Shown here one piece after another: positions 1 through 5,569 of a stretch of DNA of 11,659 bases. The translations under genes and the position numbers were made by a program. Under the pieces are notes generated by a model, which worked only from the letters and a program-made list of their open reading frames with translations, ran no database searches and was not told the origin of the DNA. The stretch's first letter is position 1, and every line of letters starts with the position of its first letter. This DNA is from RGIG4097 sp964599875. GTDB lineage: Bacteria; Bacillota; Clostridia; Christensenellales; CAG-917. The DNA lies in assembly GCA_964599875.1 (NCBI GenBank), contig CAZRHE010000035.1, forward strand, positions 1-11,659, given 5' to 3'.

Positions 1-4
1 TTCG

Positions 5-28
5 GGCGTCCCTCACGGGGCGCCTTTT
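5..28 (+). terminator. Intrinsic terminator hairpin, left copy
   Basis: GGCGTCCC (5-12) and GGGGCGCC (17-24) form an 8-bp stem with one G-U pair and a TCAC loop, followed by TTTT. It probably ends a gene lying off the left edge. A near copy occurs at 588-617, on the other side of the next gene. Confidence 0.75.
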
Positions 29-40
29 CTATATTAAAAC

Positions 41-69
41 TTTACTTTTTCGCAAACTCGTATTATATT
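41..69 (+). promoter_or_regulatory. Probable promoter of the 114-572 gene
   Basis: A TTTACT -35 box (41-46) and a TATATT -10 box (64-69) are separated by 17 bp. The -35 box and the T-run after it (TTTACTTTTTCG) closely resemble those of the aldolase promoter at 689. Confidence 0.5.
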
Positions 70-113
70 AAAACTAAATAAAATCGACAGATACAGATGA
101 GAGGGTGATTTTT

Positions 114-572
114 ATGAATACTGAAAAGACAATTACTAAAGCAAAAGCAAAGCTACTTGATAAAAAAGCATTAAAAAAAGTGTTGAAATTTGAGGGCGCC
201 GATTATGTCAAAGTGATGATTTCTTTGTATGACGGATTGAAAAAAGACTTGGAAAAAATAGATGAAGAACGCAGTGAATTAGCAAACAGCATTAGATCCA
301 CGATTGAAGCAAGGTTAAAGTTTATCAAAGAATCATGGGAAGATCTTGAATTGACAAAAGAAGAAAAACAAAAAATTTATGAAGACTATATGGATACCTC
401 TAAAGCATATTATCAATATTTGATTGATAAAGAAAAACGAGAAGATAAAAGAAAGCAAACAAAAGAGGTTATGAAAGTTGTAAGTATTGGGGGTATAATA
501 CTTACGATATGTTGTAGTGCTGTATTTTTTGCGGCAAAAGAAGTTGTTGATGTTTTAGAAATAAAACAATAA
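114..572 (+). CDS. Hypothetical charged helical protein with C-terminal membrane anchor
   Basis: I do not recognise a family for this 152-residue protein. Residues 1-118 are rich in Lys and Glu and look almost entirely helical, with probable coiled-coil stretches around 40-75 and 80-118. Residues 121-141 (VVSIGGIILTICCSAVFF core) form one hydrophobic segment, followed by a short charged tail. This is the layout of a tail-anchored protein with a cytoplasmic N-terminal body. The start was set at the ATG at 114 because GAGAGGG lies about 8 bases upstream; an in-frame GTG at 105 overlaps that ribosome binding site. The coding sequence is visibly more AT-rich than the aldolase next to it, and the gene stands alone between two matching terminators, so it may be a late arrival. 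Function is unknown. Confidence 0.7.
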   Translation: MNTEKTITKAKAKLLDKKALKKVLKFEGADYVKVMISLYDGLKKDLEKIDEERSELANSIRSTIEARLKFIKESWEDLELTKEEKQKIYEDYMDTSKAYYQYLIDKEKREDKRKQTKEVMKVVSIGGIILTICCSAVFFAAKEVVDVLEIKQ

Positions 573-587
573 ATAAGCATTTAACTG

Positions 588-617
588 GGCGTTCCTCATG
601 GGGCGCCTTATTTTTTT
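588..617 (+). terminator. Intrinsic terminator hairpin, right copy
   Basis: GGCGTTCC (588-595), a TCAT loop and GGGGCGCC (600-607) are followed by TTATTTTTTT. It ends the 114-572 gene. It differs from the hairpin at 5-24 only by C-to-T changes that keep the pairing as G-U. Confidence 0.85.
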
Positions 618-644
618 CGGTCGGGTAGGGCGGTTTCGATTGTT

Positions 645-674
645 TTTGCGGAATGAGAGTCCGCAAGTTTTTTT
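645..674 (+). terminator. Second intrinsic terminator upstream of the aldolase promoter
   Basis: TTTGCGGA (645-652), a 7-base loop and TCCGCAAG (660-667) pair over 8 bp (one G-U) and run into seven T residues (668-674). It sits just before the aldolase promoter. It probably acts as a back-up terminator isolating the aldolase gene from upstream transcription. Confidence 0.7.
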
Positions 675-688
675 CGTCGCTTAAATTG

Positions 689-717
689 TTTACTTTTTTT
701 CGGATATGTAGTACAAT
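689..717 (+). promoter_or_regulatory. Promoter of the aldolase gene
   Basis: A TTTACT -35 box (689-694) and a TACAAT -10 box (712-717) are separated by 17 bp. This implies a short leader of about 27 bases before the start codon. Confidence 0.65.
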
Positions 718-750
718 GACCTCACTAAAAAATCGGAGGACAAAAAGGTT

Positions 751-1680
751 ATGCCATTGGTAACAACAACCGAAATGTTCAAAAAAGCGTACGAAGGCGG
801 TTATGCAATCGGTGCGTTCAACGTCAACAATATGGAAATCATTCAAGGTATCGTCGAAGCGGCGACCGAAGAACAAGCACCTCTTATTCTTCAAGTTTCG
901 TCCGGCGCGAGAAAGTACGCAAACACCACCTATCTTACGAAGATGGTCGAAGCGGCTGTCGAAACAAGCGGTCTTCCTATCTGCTTGCACCTCGACCACG
1001 GCGACACGTTCGCACTCTGCAAAGACTGCGTCGATAGCGGTTTCACTTCCGTTATGATCGATGCAAGCGCACATCCGTTTGCAGAAAACATCTCCATCAC
1101 CAAACAAGTCGTGGAATACGCACACGATCACGGCGTAGTGGTCGAAGCGGAACTCGGCAAACTCGCGGGTATCGAAGACGACGTCAACGTTTCTGCAAAG
1201 GATGCAAGTTACACCGATCCCGACCAAGTCCAAGAATTCGTCGAAAAGACCGGCGTGGACAGCCTTGCAATCGCAATCGGCACCTCCCACGGCGCATTCA
1301 AATTCAAAGGTCAACCTCAACTTCGTTTTGACATTCTCCAAGAAGTCGCAAATCGTCTTCCCGGATTCCCCATCGTTCTTCACGGCGCGTCCAGCGTTCC
1401 TCAAGAATACGTCAAAATCATCAACCAATACGGCGGCAGCATGCCCGGCGCACAAGGCGTTCCCGAAGAAATGCTCCGTAAGGCGGCGGAAATGGCAGTC
1501 TGCAAAATCAATATCGACAGCGACCTCCGTCTTGCAGTGACCGCAACCATTCGCGAACACTTCGCCCTCAACCCCTCTCACTTCGATCCCAGACAATATC
1601 TCGGACCCGCAAGAGAAGCAGTGAAGAAGATCGTCAAACATAAATTGGTGGACGTTCTTGGTTGCAACGGCAAAGCCTAA
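751..1680 (+). CDS. fba: Class II fructose-bisphosphate aldolase
   Basis: This 309-residue cytoplasmic enzyme catalyses the Zn-dependent reversible cleavage of fructose 1,6-bisphosphate to dihydroxyacetone phosphate and glyceraldehyde 3-phosphate, in glycolysis and gluconeogenesis. Family hallmarks are visible. HLDHGD at 80-85 carries the catalytic Asp82 and Zn ligand His83. VEAELG is at 131-136, and GTSHG at 177-181 has the second Zn His180. HGASS at 211-215 has His211, and NIDSDLR at 254-260 is the phosphate/substrate loop. Length is normal for the family. The start is supported by GGAGGA at 735-740, ten bases before the ATG. It is a monocistronic gene with its own promoter, and a hairpin with a T-run follows it. 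Gly-Ala-Phe-Asn-Val-Asn near the N-terminus is also typical. A related tagatose-bisphosphate aldolase role cannot be excluded by sequence reading alone, but the fructose enzyme is much more likely. Confidence 0.97.
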   Translation: MPLVTTTEMFKKAYEGGYAIGAFNVNNMEIIQGIVEAATEEQAPLILQVSSGARKYANTTYLTKMVEAAVETSGLPICLHLDHGDTFALCKDCVDSGFTSVMIDASAHPFAENISITKQVVEYAHDHGVVVEAELGKLAGIEDDVNVSAKDASYTDPDQVQEFVEKTGVDSLAIAIGTSHGAFKFKGQPQLRFDILQEVANRLPGFPIVLHGASSVPQEYVKIINQYGGSMPGAQGVPEEMLRKAAEMAVCKINIDSDLRLAVTATIREHFALNPSHFDPRQYLGPAREAVKKIVKHKLVDVLGCNGKA

Positions 1681-1693
1681 AACGGCGCTATTT

Positions 1694-1974
1694 GGCGCAT
1701 AACTGTGTCAACTACAAAATCCGACACCCTTACGTACGTCAGTACGCCGCGGTCGTCGGATTTTTTGTTTTCTTGTTCTGCATCCAAATATCGCCGTTTT
1801 ATGAATTAGTAATAGATGGGCGAATAACTTCGTCAGGCACACCTTGCCCGAGCAGTTACGTACACAGAGTACGCGCCTGTCCGTTCAAGGTGTGCCTTTC
1901 TCGTTCTTCATCGATTTATCGCGGTTTTATTAATAGGAGCGAAAGGCGTCTAACTTTGTCAACAGCAAATTTCA
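1694..1974 (+). repeat. Tandem ~125-base repeats with co-varying hairpin arms (two full copies, one truncated)
   Basis: Copies start at GGCG 1694, 1819 and 1945, giving periods of 125 and 126. Each begins GGCGnnTAACTnnGTCA. The first two share a central TTACGTAC...GTACG, which forms an inner CGTAC/GTACG hairpin. They also share a 3' flank: TTCTyGTTCTkCATC, then TATCGCsGTTTTAT, then TAATAG. The outer arms differ completely between copies yet stay complementary: AAAATCCGAC/GTCGGATTTT (1716-1725 and 1755-1764) in copy 1, and a perfect 12-bp AGGCACACCTTG/CAAGGTGTGCCT (1835-1846 and 1886-1897) in copy 2. Copy 3 keeps only the head and decays by about 1975. Identity of the family is unknown. Confidence 0.75.
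1716..1766 (+). terminator. Probable terminator of the aldolase gene, formed by the first repeat hairpin
   Basis: The 10-bp outer stem (1716-1725 with 1755-1764) encloses the CGTAC/GTACG inner hairpin. Its 3' arm runs into TTTTTT at 1761-1766, 35 bases after the aldolase stop codon. The loop is longer than in a typical terminator. Confidence 0.5.
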
Positions 1975-2013
1975 ATACCTACACCCGTTTCGGAGCGTTC
2001 TTATAAAAACACG

Positions 2014-2323
2014 CACTCTTTCGAAGACGGAACACGAGGCGCGACGCGCCGAGAACTTCGAGTGTTGAGCGAAGTCGCAAGGCGAGCACCGCCTTGCGTC
2101 AGTACAAGCGACTGCGTGCATTGGGTTTGCGTAGCGGCACGCACAAAGCGCAGTGGCATAACGAGGAACGTTACTTAACGCGAAACCGAGTGTGTCCCTC
2201 TGCGCAAGCAGTCGTCGTGGGCCCCTTTAGGGGGGAATGGCGATAGGGGAAACACGTGAGGAAGGGGGAAATTTAGATTAGAGTGCAAGCACTAAAATTT
2301 ATTTCGCTTTCGTGTCGAAAGCG
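2014..2323. other. Gene-free GC-rich stretch packed with small hairpins
   Basis: I see no credible gene from 1681 to 2488. Within this part several stems are evident: CACT+CGAAG with CTTCGAGTG (2014-2026 and 2056-2064, with a 4-base bulge), GCAAGGCG/CGCCTTGC (2077-2084 and 2090-2097), TGCGTGC/GCACGCA (2113-2119 and 2137-2143), CCCC-TTTA-GGGG (2222-2233), and CGCTTTCG/CGAAAGCG (2305-2312 and 2316-2323). It could be a structured RNA, a cluster of palindromic intergenic repeats, or the remains of a mobile element. Confidence 0.4.
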
Positions 2324-2341
2324 ACGACGGAACGCTTCCGC

Positions 2342-2372
2342 GAGATTCCCACGCTATGCTCGGGATGACAGG
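2342..2372. repeat. Short intergenic palindromic repeat, GAGATTCCC...GGGATGACA type
   Basis: GAGATTCCC, then ACGCTATGCTC, then GGGATGACAG. It resembles, from memory, the GAGATTCTTCGC...AGAATGACA palindromes scattered between genes in many Firmicutes. Only one copy is visible here, so membership of a genome-wide family is inferred. Confidence 0.4.
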
Positions 2373-2433
2373 TTATTTTTCTATTTTGGGGCGGGACACC
2401 CGCATCCGAATTGAAATTATTTAAATCCCCCTC

Positions 2434-2461
2434 TTGATTTTTTTGAAATAGGTGCTATAAT
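2434..2461 (+). promoter_or_regulatory. Extended -10 promoter of the MORN-repeat gene
   Basis: TTGATT (2434-2439), a 16-bp spacer ending in TGC, and a consensus TATAAT (2456-2461). The TGn next to the -10 makes this a convincing housekeeping promoter, about 20 bases before the ribosome binding site. Confidence 0.75.
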
Positions 2462-2488
2462 CATCTCACTAACGTTTAGGGGGTTTGT

Positions 2489-3184
2489 ATGGTAGATTTT
2501 GATGAAATCGATAATTGCATGATTAGCGACGGAGAAAACGGCGGTCTAAACGGGTATATCGTTTACGTTTTTGAAAACGGCGACAGATATGAAGGCGAAG
2601 CGCGGAATAGCAAGGCTCACGGACACGGCGTTTTTTATCTTGCGGACGGTACGGTTGTCGAGGGGGACTGGAAGGACGGTGATTTTTGCGACGGCGAAGT
2701 CGTTGCCGCTTATCCGAACGGTGACCGCTATGAAGGCGAATGGGCGGACGGCAATCGCAACGGGCATGGAAAATATTTCGTCGCAAACGGAGATGCTTTC
2801 GTCGGGAAATTCGAAAACGGCGAGTTGGTTGCGGGTGATTTTTACAACGCAAAATATAACGCGCAAGTTGCATCTAAAGGCGGCAAAAGCGACGGACCCG
2901 TCATAATGTATAAAGGTAAATTCAAAAATTTCAAATTCCACGGATACGGCAGTTTGCACTGCGTCTTTGAGTATATCTACGACGGAGAATTCAAGGACGG
3001 CGTATTCGACGGCCATGGTGAGTATAAGTGGCAGGGCGGCGACGTTTTCAGCGGAGAGTGGAAAGACGGCAAGCCTTACGGCAAAGGAATTCTGCGCTTT
3101 TTCGACGGCACGACGAAAGAAATCGAAACAAACGGCGACTTCGCCGTGGTCGAAATTGAAAGAAACAAGTTTAGCAATAGATAA
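2489..3184 (+). CDS. MORN-repeat protein
   Basis: This 231-residue protein consists largely of MORN repeats (consensus Y-x-G-x-W/F-x-x-G-x-x-x-G-x-G). Clear units start near residues 34 (YEGEARN...HGHG), 57, 81 (YEGEWADGNRNGHG), 104, 141 (YKGKFKNFKFHGYG), 164 (YDGEFKDGVFDGHG) and 187 (FSGEWKDGKPYGKG). A degenerate linker at about 117-140 separates two blocks. There is no signal peptide or membrane segment, so it should be cytoplasmic. MORN repeats form elongated beta-hairpin arrays and usually act as scaffolds or lipid- or protein-binding modules; no enzymatic domain is attached here, so a specific role cannot be given. The start follows TAGGGGG at 2477-2483. The gene is monocistronic and converges on the regulator gene at 3219. 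Confidence 0.85.
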   Translation: MVDFDEIDNCMISDGENGGLNGYIVYVFENGDRYEGEARNSKAHGHGVFYLADGTVVEGDWKDGDFCDGEVVAAYPNGDRYEGEWADGNRNGHGKYFVANGDAFVGKFENGELVAGDFYNAKYNAQVASKGGKSDGPVIMYKGKFKNFKFHGYGSLHCVFEYIYDGEFKDGVFDGHGEYKWQGGDVFSGEWKDGKPYGKGILRFFDGTTKEIETNGDFAVVEIERNKFSNR

Positions 3185-3200
3185 GAGTAGGGTTGAGCAC

Positions 3201-3216
3201 TGCAATGAAAATTGCA
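3201..3216. terminator. Small hairpin between convergent genes
   Basis: TGCAAT-GAAA-ATTGCA forms a 6-bp stem in the 34 bases separating the two convergent stop codons. There is no good T-run on either side, so it is at best a weak bidirectional terminator. Confidence 0.3.
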
Positions 3217-3218
3217 AA

Positions 3219-3443
3219 TCAGTATTCTTTGCGGTTGAAAAGGGAATCTAAAGAAACGTCGTAAAAATCTGCGATTTTGATAAGAGTTTCGTAATCGGGG
3301 CTTGACGCTCCCGTTTCATATCGCGTGTAATTGACGCGCGAAATTTCCACCGAATCGGCAAGTTGCTGTTGAGTGAGTCCGCGTGCGGTTCTCAACGATT
3401 TTAGATTTTCACAAAGTTTGATTATCATATTGACATTGTACAT
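3219..3443 (-). CDS. Small Cro/CI (XRE) family helix-turn-helix regulator
   Basis: This protein of up to 74 residues is essentially a single HTH_3 domain. LKSLRTARGLTQQQLADSV (about 14-32) is the first helices, EISRVNYTRYETG the recognition region, and SSPDYETLIKIADFYDVSLDSLF the closing helices. There is no ligand-binding or oligomerisation domain beyond this. Coordinates give the longest ORF. Neither the ATG at 3443 nor the in-frame ATG at 3428 has a Shine-Dalgarno sequence; the shorter form (MIIKLCENLK...) fits usual family lengths better. It is divergent from the lipoprotein gene at 3497, and the intergenic region holds two identical-arm dyads that are probable binding sites. It therefore most likely represses the lipoprotein gene and perhaps itself. 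Confidence 0.85.
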   Translation of the reverse strand: MYNVNMIIKLCENLKSLRTARGLTQQQLADSVEISRVNYTRYETGASSPDYETLIKIADFYDVSLDSLFNRKEY

Positions 3444-3458
3444 AATGTGTACTAAAAT
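3430..3458 (+). promoter_or_regulatory. Promoter of the LRR lipoprotein gene
   Basis: A consensus TTGACA (3430-3435), a 17-bp spacer, and TAAAAT (3453-3458). The spacer is filled by the first regulator dyad. Part of the promoter overlaps the 5' end of the divergent regulator gene. Confidence 0.75.
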
Positions 3459-3482
3459 ATGAAATATGTACAGATATTGTAC
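3438..3482. promoter_or_regulatory. Paired dyad operators, GTACA-N5-TGTAC
   Basis: Two 15-bp dyads with identical arms and different spacers: GTACA-TAATG-TGTAC (3438-3452) and GTACA-GATAT-TGTAC (3468-3482). Their centres are 30 bp apart, close to three helical turns, so two dimers would sit on the same face. The first lies between the -35 and -10 boxes; the second lies at or just past the expected transcription start. This is the classical arrangement for repression, probably by the adjacent XRE protein. Confidence 0.7.
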
Positions 3483-3496
3483 AAAGGAGAGCAGAG

Positions 3497-4528
3497 ATGA
3501 AGAAAAACTTGTTGCAAAAATTATTGTTATTGACTATTTCGTTGGTTCTTGTATTCGCGCTTGTTGCATGCGACGACAAAGATGAGGGCAAGTCGAACGA
3601 AAACAACGGTTCTGTCGAAGAATTGAAACCGATAACCCTCACCGAAAACATGACGCTCGACGAAGTGAGGGCGGCGCTTAAAGACGTCAAAAATTTCAAA
3701 CAAGAATGGAATTATGATGATGTATACGGTGATGTTAAAGAAACGCATTATTGGTGCGAAAACGGCGGCGGTGCTTATTACAACGACGGACGCGGTGACC
3801 AATATATGATAGTAATCATCGAAGATAACGTGTTCTATTGTTTGGAATGTGAATATGACGAGGATTTAGGCAAACTCACGTACGAAGAGGAAATAGTAAA
3901 CGCAAAAGAATATGAAGTTGCAAGTGATTTGTCATTAAACAATTTGAAACAAGAACTTGAATGGTATATTTATGATGTAATGACGGAAGAGAAGTGGGAG
4001 ATTGAAAACGGACAAATCGTCATATATTACGATGACGGCGACATTGATAAAATGTACGATTTTAATTGCACCGAAACGTATATTCCCGAATACTATGCGA
4101 ATTACAAAAATTTGAAACCGACGAAGGAAATTGCAGAATATTATGATTATATGTGGGGCGATTCAACAAACGAAAGCATGTTGGTCGATATAAACGGGCA
4201 TCTAAAATCATTTGTCGTCCCCGAAAGTTATAAAGGAAAAACCGTAACGGCAGTGAGCTTTGAAAGTGGTAATAGTCAAAAATTTTATTCATCGGAAGGA
4301 TGGTTCAAGAGTTATCGCACGTTAGAAGAAATAACTGTTCCGAAGTCTGTGACGATGATGATGGGTCTTGGCTACTATGAGAACTTGAAAACAATCAATT
4401 ATCTCGGCACACAGGAAGAATGGAGCAAGGTCAGTGTATCGAGTAGCGGAATATCAATGATAGGCAGCGTTACGCATAAAACCTACACGGTGAATTGCAC
4501 GGACGGAACGATAACGATAGAAAAATAG
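3497..4528 (+). CDS. Lipoprotein with C-terminal BspA-type leucine-rich repeats
   Basis: This 343-residue protein is exported and lipid-anchored. A type II signal peptide has a basic N-terminus, a hydrophobic core at about 9-22 and the lipobox LVAC with Cys25 as the modified residue. An acidic low-complexity linker (about 26-45) follows. Residues 46-220 form an acidic, Tyr-rich region of unknown fold. Residues 229-325 resemble the LRR_5/BspA repeats of Clostridia: LKSFVVPESYKGKTVTAVS, then LEEITVPKSV, then LKTINYLGTQEEWSKV. The start is supported by AAAGGAG seven bases upstream. It is expressed from the promoter with paired operators and is probably controlled by the divergent XRE regulator. 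A surface binding role is plausible, but the ligand is unknown. Confidence 0.8.
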   Translation: MKKNLLQKLLLLTISLVLVFALVACDDKDEGKSNENNGSVEELKPITLTENMTLDEVRAALKDVKNFKQEWNYDDVYGDVKETHYWCENGGGAYYNDGRGDQYMIVIIEDNVFYCLECEYDEDLGKLTYEEEIVNAKEYEVASDLSLNNLKQELEWYIYDVMTEEKWEIENGQIVIYYDDGDIDKMYDFNCTETYIPEYYANYKNLKPTKEIAEYYDYMWGDSTNESMLVDINGHLKSFVVPESYKGKTVTAVSFESGNSQKFYSSEGWFKSYRTLEEITVPKSVTMMMGLGYYENLKTINYLGTQEEWSKVSVSSSGISMIGSVTHKTYTVNCTDGTITIEK

Positions 4529-4553
4529 CCGATTAGATCGTCGAAATTTCAGG

Positions 4554-4583
4554 AAAAGAGTCGTTTTTGAACGGCTCTTTTTT
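4554..4583 (+). terminator. Intrinsic terminator of the LRR lipoprotein gene
   Basis: AAAAGAGTCGTT (4554-4565), a TTTG loop and AACGGCTCTTTT (4570-4581) form a 12-bp stem with one G-U pair, ending in a T-run. It lies 25 bases after the stop codon. Confidence 0.9.
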
Positions 4584-4589
4584 ATATGT

Positions 4590-4658
4590 ATTTCCTCTTG
4601 GGGACGGGGATTAAAACGGCAATTATTGCCGCTTTCGTCCCCGTCCCCAAGAGGAAAT
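4590..4658. repeat. 69-base near-perfect palindrome with nested hairpin
   Basis: A 21-bp perfect inverted repeat (4590-4610 with 4638-4658; outer ATTTCC/GGAAAT, inner GGGGACGGGGA/TCCCCGTCCCC) encloses a second stem, CGGCAAT/ATTGCCG, around a single T. It lies between the lipoprotein terminator and the six-gene operon. It looks like a palindromic intergenic element (MITE- or REP-like); no T-run follows, so it is not a typical terminator. Confidence 0.75.
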
Positions 4659-4742
4659 GGGTGGAGAAAAACGACAGGTGTATTGGTATTTTGCGAAAAG
4701 CGGGCGGGTTTTTGTAGACAAAGCGGTTTGTTAGTGTTAATA

Positions 4743-4748
4743 TATAAT
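4743..4748 (+). promoter_or_regulatory. Possible -10 element of the six-gene operon
   Basis: A TATAAT lies in a very AT-rich stretch (4735-4766) upstream of the operon, but no convincing -35 box is found at the right distance. The operon promoter must lie between the palindrome and 4770 if it has its own; the exact position is uncertain. Confidence 0.35.
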
Positions 4749-4779
4749 ATATTAAGATATTATACTTTCGGAGAACGTT

Positions 4780-5544
4780 ATGTCAAAAGCGACGATTATT
4801 GCAGTTGCAGGAAAGGGCGGCGTCGGAAAGACGAGTTTAGCCGCTACGATAGTTCGCGTCCTCGTGGACAATTTCAAGGATAAAAAGATTCTTGCAATCG
4901 ACGCAGACCCTGCCGTCGGGCTTTCGACTGCACTCGGCGTTGACGTCAAGCACACTATCGACGATATCCGCAAAGATATCATTGAAAACGTAGAGGACGG
5001 AAACTCCAAGCAAGCGATAGAAATTCTCGGAGAGGCGCGTTATCGCATATTCGATGCAATGGTCGAGAAAGACGGCTATGCGTTTATCGCTGTCGGTCGC
5101 CCTGAATCCGCGGGTTGCTATTGCAAAATCAATTCCTATCTCAAAGACGTTATCAGCATTTTATCCGAAGAATTCGATTACGTCGTCATCGACGGAGAGG
5201 CGGGAATCGAACAAATAAATCGTCGCGTCATGGAAAAGGTGTCCCATCTTATTCTCGTGACCGACCAATCCAAAAAGGGAAGGGACGTTTGCAAGACAAT
5301 CAAAAAGGTTGCGGACGACCTCGTCATGTATCGCGAAATCGGCATAATCGTCAATCGCGTGAGCGACGAAGAAGCAGTGCGCGCACTCGATTACGACGGC
5401 GTACGACTTCTTGCGACCATAGGCGACGACGTAAACCTTGCGACTTTCGACCTCAAAGGCGAAAGCGTATTCGAACTTCCCGCAAATTCAAAAGTAGTAG
5501 AGGGAGTCGAAACCGCGCTCCGCGCGCTCGAAGTTATCGACTGA
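4780..5544 (+). CDS. CooC-like MinD/SIMIBI-family ATPase (metallocluster maturation type)
   Basis: This 254-residue cytoplasmic P-loop ATPase has a deviant Walker A GKGGVGKT (11-18, with the signature Lys12), switch I DADPA (41-45) and switch II IDGEAGIEQ (137-145). GRPESAGCYCKIN carries Cys113-x-Cys115. In the family, CooC of carbon monoxide dehydrogenase and AcsF of acetyl-CoA synthase use ATP-driven dimerisation and a CxC metal site (Cys112/Cys114 in the characterised CooC1) to help deliver nickel. All of these features are kept here, so metal binding at the dimer interface is likely. No carbon monoxide dehydrogenase gene is in the window. The gene opens an operon with dehydratase-type iron-sulfur enzymes and an acetyl-CoA-synthase-like protein, so its client is probably one of those. 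The ribosome binding site is a modest CGGAGA at 4769-4774. Confidence 0.88.
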   Translation: MSKATIIAVAGKGGVGKTSLAATIVRVLVDNFKDKKILAIDADPAVGLSTALGVDVKHTIDDIRKDIIENVEDGNSKQAIEILGEARYRIFDAMVEKDGYAFIAVGRPESAGCYCKINSYLKDVISILSEEFDYVVIDGEAGIEQINRRVMEKVSHLILVTDQSKKGRDVCKTIKKVADDLVMYREIGIIVNRVSDEEAVRALDYDGVRLLATIGDDVNLATFDLKGESVFELPANSKVVEGVETALRALEVID

Positions 5545-5569
5545 CTCTAATATAAATTAGGAGAGAAAT

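Noticed and set aside
502..1641. A 379-codon open frame on the minus strand over the aldolase gene
   Set aside because: It is a shadow of the clear class II aldolase; its Cys/Phe/Asp-rich translation is typical of antisense frames of this codon usage.
1694..1974. Integron attC array or CRISPR array
   Set aside because: Variable palindromes at regular spacing recall attC sites, but the conserved ends do not match the RYYYAAC/GTTRRRY pair and no integrase or cassette genes are visible. For CRISPR, the period is far too long and the conserved parts are not short identical direct repeats.
1662..2006. A 114-codon plus-strand frame after the aldolase
   Set aside because: It runs through the tandem hairpin repeats, starts inside the aldolase gene, and has no ribosome binding site or recognisable protein features.
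4626..4883. An 85-codon plus-strand frame before and over the CooC-like gene
   Set aside because: It begins inside the palindrome, lacks a ribosome binding site, and overlaps the well-supported ATPase in another frame.
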